Shown here: positions 1 through 6,151 of the stretch, in pieces | How positions within the stretch are numbered: position 1 is the first letter of the stretch | Layout of the letters: each line of letters begins with the position of its first letter | DNA from: Chloroflexota bacterium | Lineage (GTDB): Bacteria > Chloroflexota > Dormibacteria > Dormibacterales > Dormibacteraceae | Direction of reading: 5' to 3' | Assembly: GCA_005879675.1 (NCBI GenBank) | Contig: VBJE01000172.1 | Span: 7,185-17,494 of the forward strand | DNA: 10,310 nt | Made by a program: the position numbers and the translations under genes | The notes under the pieces: generated by a model | Database searches by the model: none | What the model saw: only the letters and a program-made list of their open reading frames with translations | What the model was told of the DNA's origin: nothing

Positions 1-2
1 CG

Positions 3-77
3 AGCGGGCTCCAATCCTCCAGCGGCGTCAGCTCGTCATCCGGTGGCGGCATGACCGTCACGGGCGCCTCTCACTGA
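3..77 (+). CDS. C-terminal fragment of an upstream gene, possibly an extracytoplasmic redox protein
   Basis: Only the last 24 codons are in the window. The frame reads a serine/glycine-rich tail that ends in VTGASH and a TGA stop at 75-77, just 3 bases before the GTG of the ferric-reductase-like gene. Third codon positions are mostly G or C, as in the neighbours, which supports real coding. The other two frames either stop early or read on antisense-like into the next gene. In many bacteria the gene beside a ferric-reductase-like protein and ApbE encodes a secreted FMN-binding-domain protein. This tail is too short and too low in complexity to prove that identity. It would fit the flexible end of an exported or membrane-anchored protein. 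Confidence 0.5.
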   Translation, partial: SGLQSSSGVSSSSGGGMTVTGASH

Positions 78-80
78 CCG

Positions 81-668
81 GTGTCCGACAGCATCCTCTG
101 GTACACGACCCGGGGCGCAGGTGCTGTGACCTTGATCCTGCTCAGCTGCGTCGTCATCCTTGGCATCCTCTCCACCCTTCGCGTCCAGAGCCAGAGCTGG
201 CCGCGGTTTCTCACGACCGGCCTGCATCGCAACCTCGCGCTGATGACACTTGTCTTCCTGGGACTGCACATCGTCACTTCGGTGGTGGACCCCTTCACCA
301 ACCTCGGCTGGGCGTCGGCGATCATCCCCTTCTCGTCTTCCTACCGGACGTTCTGGCTTGGGCTGGGCGTGATCTCGTTCGAGCTCCTGCTCGCCATCGT
401 CGCCACCAGCCTCGTGCGCGGATACCTCGGCCACCGCGCATGGCGCGCAATCCATTGGCTCACCTACGCGGCGTGGCCGGTCGGCGTCCTCCACGGCCTC
501 GGCACTGGCACAGACACCTGGTCCGCGTGGATGCTCGCGATCACAGCCGGATGCGTGGCCGGAGTCGGCGTCGCGATCGCCCTGCGCCTGACGTCAGGTC
601 ACACCGACCCGCTGGCGCCGCAGCGCGCGGCGTTTCGCGCCGCCGTCGACCGGCGCGAGGCGCGCTGA
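81..668 (+). CDS. Ferric reductase-like transmembrane di-heme protein
   Basis: This 195-residue integral membrane protein has about five to six hydrophobic helices. It belongs to the ferric-reductase-like transmembrane family (FRE/NOX/MsrQ type), which carries electrons across the membrane through two b hemes. Four histidines stand where the heme ligands belong: His49 and His63 (14 apart) and His125 and His138 (13 apart), the same spacing as in NOX2 (101/115 and 209/222). There is no C-terminal FAD/NAD(P)H domain, so electrons must come from another protein; the next two genes are obvious donors. The GTG start lies 3 bases after the upstream stop, and no good Shine-Dalgarno is visible, which suggests translational coupling. 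Its stop overlaps the next start (TGATG). The size also fits MsrQ/YedZ, partner of the periplasmic reductase MsrP, but no MsrP gene is in the window. Confidence 0.87.
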   Translation: MSDSILWYTTRGAGAVTLILLSCVVILGILSTLRVQSQSWPRFLTTGLHRNLALMTLVFLGLHIVTSVVDPFTNLGWASAIIPFSSSYRTFWLGLGVISFELLLAIVATSLVRGYLGHRAWRAIHWLTYAAWPVGVLHGLGTGTDTWSAWMLAITAGCVAGVGVAIALRLTSGHTDPLAPQRAAFRAAVDRREAR

Positions 669-1798
669 TGCGCCTCCTCGACAGCCGGGACCACCTCGGC
701 GAGCTGCCGCGGGTCGGGCCCAGGTTCATCGACGCGCTCGAGAGCTCGGGCCTGGCGGGTCGCGGCGGCGCCGGATTCCCCGCGGGCGTGAAGTGGCGCG
801 CGGTCGCGCAGCGCTCGCGGGGCGACGCCGTGATCCTGGTCAACGGCGCTGAGGGCGAGCCCCGGAGCAAGAAGGACCGGGTGCTGATGTGCGCGCGCCC
901 TCACCTCATCCTCGACGGCGCATTCATCGCGGCCCGTGTGCTGCGGGCAGGCCGGATCGTCCTCTACATCGGCGAGCGTCACACCGCCGCCCGCGATTCG
1001 ATGCTCCGCGCGCTCGGAGAGCGGCCCGAGCCGGAGCGCGGGCTCGTCAGCCTCGCCGCGGCGCCGGCGCGGTACGTCGCGGGTGCGGAGGCGGCGGCCG
1101 TGCACATGGTCAACGAAGGCCTCGCCACGCCGACGAACACGCCGCCGTATCCGTTCGAGCGCGGCGTCGACGGCGCGCCGACACTCGTGCAGAACGTGGA
1201 GACGCTCGCGCACGCCGCCTTGCTCGCTCGCACCGGCTCGATCCCCGGAACGATGCTGCTCACCCTGGCGGGCGCGGCGGCACGACCCGGCGTGGTCGAG
1301 GTCGACGAAGGCACCACGATCGGCGAGGCGATCCAGCGAGCGGGAGGCGTCGCCGAAACGCCACGGGCCGTGCTCCTGGGCGGCTACTTCGGATCGTGGG
1401 TCGAGCCCGAACGCGCGTGGAAGCTCCAGCTCGACCACCGCTCGCTTCGCGATCAGGACCTCGGCCTGGGGTGCGGCGTGATCGGGCTCCTGCCGGCTCG
1501 CGGCTGTCCCGTCTGCGAGACGGCCGGGATCATGCGCTACCTGGCCACAGAGAGCTCGGCCCAGTGCGGCCCCTGCTTCTTCGGCCTTCGCGCCCTCGCG
1601 GACGCCTGCACGAGGATCGCCGAGGGAGGCGCGGACCCTGACGCCCTGCGGCGCCTGCACCGCTGGAGCGCCGACGTTCGCGGCCGCGGCGCCTGCAAGC
1701 ACCCTGATGGCGCGGTGATCTTCCTCTCCTCCGCGCTCACGGTCTTCGCGCGCGAGTTCGCGGAGCACGCGTCGCACCTGGCGAGGCGGATCGCATGA
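668..1798 (+). CDS. NuoF-like NADH dehydrogenase flavoprotein with SLBB domain and Fe-S site
   Basis: This 376-residue soluble protein resembles the 51-kDa flavoprotein of complex I (NuoF/HoxF/RnfC-like fold), which takes hydride from NADH onto FMN. The glycine-rich nucleotide/FMN loop GRGGAGFPAG is at 31-40 followed by VKW, VNGAEGEP is at 58-65, and the PPYPF and TLVQNVETLA segments are at 159-181. An SLBB-like region spans about 195-245. The C-terminal Fe-S site reads ESSAQCGPC (295-303) with a distant Cys343 in GACKHPDG. The first of the four usual cluster cysteines is Ser297. Cys280 and Cys283 form an extra CxxC-like pair just before it. The thioredoxin-like and NuoG-type domains of full complexes are absent. 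The ATG at 668 overlaps the previous stop and has GAGG upstream; a longer in-frame extension to 440 only shadows the ferric reductase gene. It likely passes electrons to the ferredoxin encoded next. Confidence 0.85.
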   Translation: MRLLDSRDHLGELPRVGPRFIDALESSGLAGRGGAGFPAGVKWRAVAQRSRGDAVILVNGAEGEPRSKKDRVLMCARPHLILDGAFIAARVLRAGRIVLYIGERHTAARDSMLRALGERPEPERGLVSLAAAPARYVAGAEAAAVHMVNEGLATPTNTPPYPFERGVDGAPTLVQNVETLAHAALLARTGSIPGTMLLTLAGAAARPGVVEVDEGTTIGEAIQRAGGVAETPRAVLLGGYFGSWVEPERAWKLQLDHRSLRDQDLGLGCGVIGLLPARGCPVCETAGIMRYLATESSAQCGPCFFGLRALADACTRIAEGGADPDALRRLHRWSADVRGRGACKHPDGAVIFLSSALTVFAREFAEHASHLARRIA

Positions 1799-2013
1799 GC
1801 AGGGCTCATGGTCTCGTGGTCGATCGGATCAAATGCGACGGGCGCGGGCTCTGCGCGGAGCTCTTGCCGGAGCTGATTCGGCTCGACGACTGGGGCTACC
1901 CGATCCTTGCTCCAGGCGCCGTTCCCCAGCACCTGCTGCCCCTTGCCCAGCGCGCGGTCGAAGAATGCCCCGTGCTCGCGATCGCGCTGCGGCGCACAGA
2001 ACACAGGCGATGA
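1795..2013 (+). CDS. Small 3Fe-4S-type ferredoxin
   Basis: This 72-residue protein has the pattern of the short actinobacterial-type ferredoxins, with Cys14-x5-Cys20 and a distant Cys58-Pro (CDGRGLC ... ECP). Three cysteines with the middle ligand position of a 4Fe-4S motif replaced by Gly imply a 3Fe-4S cluster. Such ferredoxins are one-electron carriers for P450s, oxygenases and membrane reductases. The ATG overlaps the NuoF-like stop by 4 bases (ATGA), with GAGG about 8 bases upstream. Its own stop overlaps the apbE start in the same way. Position and size suggest it shuttles electrons between the NuoF-like flavoprotein and the heme membrane protein; that is an inference from gene order. 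No P450 gene is nearby to serve as an alternative partner. Confidence 0.88.
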   Translation: MSRAHGLVVDRIKCDGRGLCAELLPELIRLDDWGYPILAPGAVPQHLLPLAQRAVEECPVLAIALRRTEHRR

Positions 2014-2966
2014 CCGCGTCGGTGCTCGGCATCGCCGACAGCGTCGCGCTCGGCTGCTCGATGCGCGTGATCGTCACCCGGCCGCGCTTGCTCACTCGTG
2101 CGCAAGCCGCTGTCGACGAGGTCGTTGCGGCGATCGACCAGGCCGCGAGCAGGTTTCGCGACGACAGCGAGCTCAGCCGCCTCAACGCTTCGACCGACCG
2201 GGTCGTCAAGGTCAGCCCGCTGTTCGCGCGGGCCATCGAGGCGGCGCTGCGCGGCGCGGAGCTGACGGAGGGAGCGGTCGACCCGACGGTCGGCTCGGCC
2301 ATGCGGCTCGCCGGCTACGACGCCGACTTCGCCTCCGTGCCCCCGGCGGGCGAAGCGATCAGGCTCGTCGCGCAGCGGATCCCCGGCTGGCGGGCGATCC
2401 AGTTCAGCCCGGCGACCCGGACAGTGGTCGTGCCGCGCGGCGTCGAGCTGGACCTCGGCGCGACCGGCAAAGCGCTGGCCGCGGACCTCGCCGTCGCGGC
2501 GGCCATGAAGGCCATCGAAGGCGGGGGCGTCCTCGTCAACCTCGGCGGCGACATCGCTGTCGCCGGCGAGCCGCCGTTCGGGGGCTGGGCGATCCAGGCC
2601 AGCGAGGACGGCGCCACCGCGCTCTCGGATGCCGAGGAAACGGTGAGCATCACCTCCGGCGGGGTCGCGACCTCGGGCACCACCGTGCGGCGCTGGGTGC
2701 GCGGCGAGGCCATGCTCCACCACATCATCGACCCCACCACCGGCCTTCCCGTTGAGACCTGCTGGCGCACTGCCACCGTCGCCGCCGGGAGCTGCGTCGA
2801 CGCCAACATCGCCTCCACCGCGGCGATCGTCATGGGCGACCGCTCCCCCGACTGGCTGGGCGCCCGCGGCCTGGCGGCGCGCCTGGTCCACGTGGACGGC
2901 ACCGTTTACCGCTGCGGCGGATGGCCAGAACGAGCACAATCGAAGCCGATCCCCACCGTTCTCTGA
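2010..2966 (+). CDS. apbE: FAD:protein FMN transferase (ApbE family)
   Basis: ApbE enzymes split FAD and attach FMN covalently to a Thr/Ser of an acceptor protein, using Mg2+. The 318-residue protein has SRFRDDSELSRLN at 48-59, DPTVG at 91-95, the core DLGATGKALAAD at 148-159, NLGGDIAV at 177-184, TSGTTVRRW at 221-229, HHIIDPTTGLPV at 237-248, and a C-terminal metal-binding region SCVDANIASTAAIVMG at 261-276 that includes Asp264. No signal peptide or lipobox is seen: the N-terminus goes directly into the first fold strand (ALGCSMRVIV), so the enzyme is probably cytoplasmic, unlike the lipoprotein ApbE of many Gram-negatives. The start at 2010 is chosen for its ATGA overlap with the ferredoxin gene; the upstream in-frame extension is a shadow. 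The acceptor is unknown; the product of the truncated first gene is the best candidate. Confidence 0.92.
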   Translation: MTASVLGIADSVALGCSMRVIVTRPRLLTRAQAAVDEVVAAIDQAASRFRDDSELSRLNASTDRVVKVSPLFARAIEAALRGAELTEGAVDPTVGSAMRLAGYDADFASVPPAGEAIRLVAQRIPGWRAIQFSPATRTVVVPRGVELDLGATGKALAADLAVAAAMKAIEGGGVLVNLGGDIAVAGEPPFGGWAIQASEDGATALSDAEETVSITSGGVATSGTTVRRWVRGEAMLHHIIDPTTGLPVETCWRTATVAAGSCVDANIASTAAIVMGDRSPDWLGARGLAARLVHVDGTVYRCGGWPERAQSKPIPTVL

Positions 2967-2980
2967 GCAATTTCCCAGAA
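2959..2980 (+). promoter_or_regulatory. Two 11-bp direct repeats upstream of the response regulator (probable operator)
   Basis: The units at 2959-2969 (TTCTCTGAGCA) and 2970-2980 (ATTTCCCAGAA) share T2, T4, C5, A8 and G9 of an 11-base repeat. OmpR/PhoB-family regulators bind head-to-tail repeats with this spacing. The site overlaps the last codons and stop of apbE and ends 12 bases before the chosen regulator start. The first 20 bases match 16 of 20 bases at 5125-5144, after the kinase gene. The simplest reading is autoregulation. No convincing -10 is visible between the site and the ATG. Confidence 0.5.
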
Positions 2981-2992
2981 ATCGAGATCAGC

Positions 2993-3694
2993 ATGATCGA
3001 TGTGAGCAAAGACGGAGCCCGAGTCCTGGTCGTCGACGACGAGCCGAACATCACCGAGCTGGTCGCCATGGCGCTCCGCTACGAGGGCTTCACGGTCAAG
3101 ACCGCGGCCACCGGCCGAGGCGCCCTGTCGGCCGTGTCGCAGTTCTCGCCCTCGCTGGTGATCCTGGACGTGATGCTGCCCGACATCGACGGCATCGAGG
3201 TCCTCAAGCGGCTCAACAGCGCCGGCGCGAAGGTGCCGATCATCTTCCTCACCGCCAAGGACGCGACCGAGGACAAGGTCCACGGCCTGACCATCGGCGG
3301 CGACGATTACGTGACCAAGCCGTTCAGCATCGAGGAGCTGATGGCGCGCGTCCGGGTCGTCCTGCGACGGCATGGCAACAACGCCGAGACCGGCAAGCTG
3401 TCGCTCGCTGACCTCGAGCTCGACGACGAGGCGCATGAGGTGCGGCGGCATGGCCACGTGGTCGACCTCACGAACACCGAGTACCGGCTGCTTCGCTATC
3501 TGCTGATCAACTCCGGCCGCGTGCTCACCCGCAGCCAGATCCTCGACCACGTGTGGCACTACGACTTCGGCGGCGACGCGAGCGTGCTGGAGACCTATAT
3601 CAGCTACCTGCGGCGGAAGGTCGACCGCTACGACCCGCCGCTCGTCCAGACCGTGCGCGGCGTCGGGTACGTCCTCCGAACGCCACGAAAATGA
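2993..3694 (+). CDS. OmpR/PhoB-family response regulator
   Basis: This 233-residue two-domain DNA-binding response regulator has a receiver domain at about 9-123, with acidic pair Asp15/Asp16, phosphoacceptor Asp59 (LVILDVMLPD), Thr87 and Lys109 in the usual places. A winged-helix effector domain spans about 137-230 and includes LTNTEYRLLRYL, VLTRSQILDHVW and VRGVGYVLR. It resembles the MprA/TrcR-type regulators of high-GC Gram-positives. The ATG at 2993 leaves the usual short lead before the first strand (ARVLVVDDEP). An in-frame ATG at 2921 would add 24 unneeded residues, overlap apbE and cross the repeat element. The kinase gene overlaps its stop by 4 bases, so the two are cognate partners. 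It lies 26 bases after apbE and may be co-transcribed with the redox operon. Confidence 0.96.
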   Translation: MIDVSKDGARVLVVDDEPNITELVAMALRYEGFTVKTAATGRGALSAVSQFSPSLVILDVMLPDIDGIEVLKRLNSAGAKVPIIFLTAKDATEDKVHGLTIGGDDYVTKPFSIEELMARVRVVLRRHGNNAETGKLSLADLELDDEAHEVRRHGHVVDLTNTEYRLLRYLLINSGRVLTRSQILDHVWHYDFGGDASVLETYISYLRRKVDRYDPPLVQTVRGVGYVLRTPRK

Positions 3695-5115
3695 CGCTGT
3701 CCCTTCGCGGGCGGCTCCTGATCGGCGTTCTCTCGCTCATGCTGGCCGGCATCCTGGTCACCGACGTGGTGACGTACGCCACCATGCAGAAGACCCTGTT
3801 CGACAAGGTCAACGCCCAGCTGACGGGGCGATCGACGATAGACGTGGCCAGGGGCGTGCTGCTGAGCCCTGACTGCAGGACGTCACCCGGAACGATCTCG
3901 AGCTTCCCCCCAGGCACGATCGCCGAGCGGCTGGGATCGGATGGATCGGTGGTCAAGGGATGCGTCGTCCCCGGGTTCGGCTCGACTCCGACCGCACGGC
4001 CTGTGCTTCCGAAGACGCTGCCACAGGGAGAGCTCGACCATCCGTCCACGCCGTTCACGGTCCCCGGCACCGAGACCACCGCGCACTTCCAGGTCACCGC
4101 GTGGCGCGAGGACTCTTTTGGCGGCCAGTTCGTGGTCTTCGCCATCCCCCTGACCGACCTGGAGGCAACCCTCAACTCGCTCCTCTTCCTGGAGGGGACG
4201 GTCTCGGTCGGGGTGCTGCTGGCCACGGCCGTGCTCGCCTTCCTGATCATCGAGATCGGCCTCCGACCTTTGCGCCGGATGGGCGTGGTGGCGGGCGTGA
4301 TCGCGGCCGGCGACTACAGCCGGCGCGTCGAGCCGGCGACATCGAAAACCGAGATCGGGCGCCTCGGCCTCGCGTTGAACGCGATGCTCGCTCAGATCGA
4401 GGCGGCCTTTGCCCAACGCACGGCATCGGAGCGGCGCCTGCGCCGCTTCATCGCCGACGCCTCGCACGAGCTGCGCACCCCCCTCACGTCCATCCGCGGC
4501 TACTCGGAGATGCTGCGCCGGGGCGCTTCTGACTCCCCGTCCGACGCCGAGCTCGCGCGGCGCCGCATCGAAGAAGAGTCCGTGCGCATGTCGACCCTCG
4601 TCGACGACATGCTGCTGATCGCACGCCTCGACCAGGGGCGCCCGCTCGAGTCCAGGCCCGTCGACCTGCAGGTCATCGCGCGCGACGCGGCCGCCGATGC
4701 CCGCGCTGTGGCGCCCCAGCGCGAGATCTCGGTGGACGCGCCCGACAACGTCCTCGTCGCCGGCGACGACACGCGCCTGCGCCAGGTCGTCGGCAACCTC
4801 GTCCGCAACGCCCTCGTCCACACACCGGCCGCCACGCCTGTCGAGATCGCGGTCACGACGCAGAACGGAACCGCCCAGCTCTCGGTCGCCGACCACGGGC
4901 CCGGCCTCCCCGCCGGCGACCGCGAGCGCATCTTCGAGCCGTTCTACCGAGCCGACGCGAGCCGGAGCCGCGACAGCGGCGGCGCCGGGCTCGGGCTCTC
5001 GATCGTCAGCGCCGTCGTCGCGGCCCACGGCGGCCACGTGCAGGTGCGGGAGACGGACGGCGGCGGGGCCACGTTCGACGTGCAGCTGCCTCTTGCGCCG
5101 GCGACGAAGAGCTGA
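3691..5115 (+). CDS. Membrane sensor histidine kinase, partner of the response regulator
   Basis: The 474-residue kinase has TM1 at about 8-30, an extracytoplasmic sensor of about 135 residues, TM2 at about 167-188, and a HAMP linker at about 189-243. The dimerization/phosphoacceptor helix carries FIADASHELRTPLTSIRGY with His259. The ATPase domain has the N box NLVRNALVH at 369-377, DHGPG at 401-405, the F box ERIFEPFYR at 412-420, and GGAGLGLSI at 430-438. All boxes are intact, so it should be active. The sensor region holds two cysteines, Cys62 and Cys91, that could form a disulfide, and otherwise resembles no domain I can name. The ATG overlaps the regulator stop (ATGA); a longer frame from 3553 is only a shadow of the regulator gene. 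The signal is unknown; the redox operon upstream makes a redox-related cue plausible. Confidence 0.95.
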   Translation: MTLSLRGRLLIGVLSLMLAGILVTDVVTYATMQKTLFDKVNAQLTGRSTIDVARGVLLSPDCRTSPGTISSFPPGTIAERLGSDGSVVKGCVVPGFGSTPTARPVLPKTLPQGELDHPSTPFTVPGTETTAHFQVTAWREDSFGGQFVVFAIPLTDLEATLNSLLFLEGTVSVGVLLATAVLAFLIIEIGLRPLRRMGVVAGVIAAGDYSRRVEPATSKTEIGRLGLALNAMLAQIEAAFAQRTASERRLRRFIADASHELRTPLTSIRGYSEMLRRGASDSPSDAELARRRIEEESVRMSTLVDDMLLIARLDQGRPLESRPVDLQVIARDAAADARAVAPQREISVDAPDNVLVAGDDTRLRQVVGNLVRNALVHTPAATPVEIAVTTQNGTAQLSVADHGPGLPAGDRERIFEPFYRADASRSRDSGGAGLGLSIVSAVVAAHGGHVQVRETDGGGATFDVQLPLAPATKS

Positions 5116-5124
5116 CACCGAACG

Positions 5125-5168
5125 CTCTCTGAGCGAGTTCCAAGCGTTGTCACAGGGCTCTCTGAGCG
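5125..5168 (+). promoter_or_regulatory. Array of four 11-bp direct repeats after the kinase gene (probable operator)
   Basis: Four consecutive 11-base units start at 5125, 5136, 5147 and 5158: CTCTCTGAGCG, AGTTCCAAGCG, TTGTCACAGGG, CTCTCTGAGCG. All share T4, C5, A8, G9 and G11; the first and fourth are identical, and with the preceding G they form a perfect 12-base repeat 33 bases apart. The first 20 bases match the element upstream of the response regulator at 16 of 20 positions. This is the layout expected of an OmpR-family binding array. It lies in a gap between convergent genes, so its target promoter is not obvious. A weak extended -10-like TGCTGTCAT follows at 5171-5179 on the same strand. 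Confidence 0.55.
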
Positions 5169-5225
5169 CCTGCTGTCATCGTGAAACATGGCGCCCGACA
5201 CCACCTCGGGCCTTTCCCCTGATGC

Positions 5226-5253
5226 GTAGGGGCCGTCCCCTAGCGGCCCCTAC
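5226..5253. terminator. Strong hairpin between convergent genes, probable bidirectional terminator
   Basis: GTAGGGGCCG (5226-5235) pairs perfectly with CGGCCCCTAC (5244-5253) around the 8-base loop TCCCCTAG, giving a very stable 10-bp stem. It sits between the kinase stop (5115) and the stop of the minus-strand zinc-ribbon gene (5264), where terminators for both strands are expected. No T-run follows on either strand, so it is not a textbook intrinsic terminator, although high-GC bacteria often use such stems. An alternative stem, TAGGGG with CCCCTA (5227-5242), could compete. Confidence 0.55.
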
Positions 5254-5258
5254 AACAG

Positions 5259-5277
5259 GGAAGCTACGAAAGCTTCC
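5259..5277. other. Small perfect inverted repeat at the 3' end of the zinc-ribbon gene
   Basis: GGAAGCT (5259-5265) pairs with AGCTTCC (5271-5277) over a 5-base loop. It covers the last codons and stop of the minus-strand gene and lies 5 bases from the larger hairpin. It may protect the 3' end or help termination, but there is no T-run. It could also be chance. Confidence 0.35.
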
Positions 5278-6145
5278 AGTGCACCGACGCCAGCACGGGC
5301 TTGGCGATGACCAGGTAGGCGTTGAGGTTGTCCTGGCGCGTGAGGACGAACGCGACGTAGTACACGCTGCCGCTTGCGTTCGCGCCGGCGAACATCGAAG
5401 CCGCGGCCTGGACCGAGTGCGCGCCGTCCGTGATGGTGAAGCACAGCGTCCAGGAGATGCCCTGAACGCCGTTGAACGTCCCGCTCGTCGTCTTCGTGTT
5501 CGGGCACGCCCTTGTATCGGGATACTTGGCCTTGAGCTGGCTGTCGATCGAGCTCTTGTTGTCCTGCGCGGTCTGCGTCGGCCTCGACGCTCCGCTGGCG
5601 ACCGTGACCTCGCCTTCGGTGTTGGGGTCGTACAGCACGATCGTCTCGCTGTCCTGGTCCGCCACCGTCCAGCCGGCGGGCAGCGTGACGCTGACCCCAT
5701 CGTTGGACTCGACCGACGGACCGGTCGGAACCGTCGTCGGCGAAGCGACGGGGCTTGGTGAGGTGGCGGGCGTCGGGCTCGGTAGGTCGGCGATGCCGCC
5801 GCCTGTGGTGCCGCCCGAGCGGCTGCCGAGCACGGCGAGCGCGGTGCCGCATCCCGCCATCAGGATGACCAGCGTCAGGACGCCGGCGATGATCAGCATC
5901 CAGGGCGTGCGGTGCACCGGCACGGCCGCGCCGGTGGGCGCGTAGTAAGGCGTGATGTAGCTGCCCGGACCGGCCTGCATCGGCGGCGCCATCCCTGGGG
6001 GCGGCCCCGGGGGAGGCCCGGGTGGAGGCCCGGGAATGGACGCCGGCGGCGCGGCCGGTGGCGCTGCGGCGGTCAGCGGGGCGCCGCACGATTGGCAGTA
6101 GAAGTTGCCGTCCGGGTTCTGGGCGCCGCAGCGGGCGCATGACAT
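5264..6145 (-). CDS. Zinc-ribbon, proline-rich single-pass membrane protein of unknown function
   Basis: The predicted 293-residue protein has an N-terminal zinc ribbon with Cys3, Cys6, Cys17 and Cys20 (CARCG ... CQSCG). Next come a Pro/Gly-rich stretch with PPPG repeats (about 29-60), one membrane helix at about 82-107, a Ser/Thr/Pro-rich stalk, and a C-terminal domain of about 160 residues with strand-like segments (VSVTLPAGWTV, YYVAFVL). The layout puts the ribbon in the cytoplasm and the C-terminal domain outside. That domain vaguely recalls PsbP-like or lipoprotein ligand folds, but I cannot name it. The ATG at 6145 gives the ribbon its usual start. A GTG at 6151, directly after the previous gene's TAG, would add two residues. 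It is almost certainly co-transcribed with the PrsW-like gene. Two cysteines in the outer domain could form a disulfide. Confidence 0.82.
   Translation of the reverse strand: MSCARCGAQNPDGNFYCQSCGAPLTAAAPPAAPPASIPGPPPGPPPGPPPGMAPPMQAGPGSYITPYYAPTGAAVPVHRTPWMLIIAGVLTLVILMAGCGTALAVLGSRSGGTTGGGIADLPSPTPATSPSPVASPTTVPTGPSVESNDGVSVTLPAGWTVADQDSETIVLYDPNTEGEVTVASGASRPTQTAQDNKSSIDSQLKAKYPDTRACPNTKTTSGTFNGVQGISWTLCFTITDGAHSVQAAASMFAGANASGSVYYVAFVLTRQDNLNAYLVIAKPVLASVHWKLS
5999..6034 (-). repeat. Three 12-bp tandem units encoding PPPG repeats
   Basis: Three imperfect 12-base units (5999-6010, 6011-6022, 6023-6034; the last two differ only at their first base) encode the Pro-Pro-Pro-Gly repeats between the zinc ribbon and the membrane helix of the minus-strand gene. 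Such units can vary in number by slippage and would then change linker length without shifting the frame. Confidence 0.7.
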
Positions 6146-6151
6146 CGGCAC

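Noticed and set aside
440..667. Longer N-terminus for the NuoF-like protein
   Set aside because: It lies wholly inside the ferric reductase gene and is rich in Arg/His/Pro; the overlapping TGATG at 666-670 with GAGG upstream is a better start.
599..1777. Long minus-strand open frame opposite the NuoF-like gene
   Set aside because: Arginine-rich, low-complexity translation with no motif; it is the usual GC-rich shadow of a strongly supported plus-strand gene.
1896..2939. Minus-strand open frame opposite apbE
   Set aside because: Compositional shadow rich in Arg/Gly/Asp; the plus-strand ApbE motifs are unambiguous.
2921..2992. Earlier ATG for the response regulator
   Set aside because: It adds 24 residues unlike a receiver N-terminus, overlaps apbE and would place the repeat element inside the coding region.
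3883..5118. 411-codon minus-strand frame opposite the kinase
   Set aside because: No recognisable motif and skewed composition; the kinase boxes on the plus strand explain the region.
5188..5229. A 13-codon open frame MAPDTTSGLSPDA in the convergent gap
   Set aside because: Too short, with no Shine-Dalgarno; its stop lies in the hairpin stem. It may be part of an RNA but is not supported as a gene.
4697..5761. Plus-strand frame that bridges the kinase end and the zinc-ribbon gene
   Set aside because: Ser/Arg/Pro-rich frame crossing two real genes and the terminator hairpin; no domain visible.
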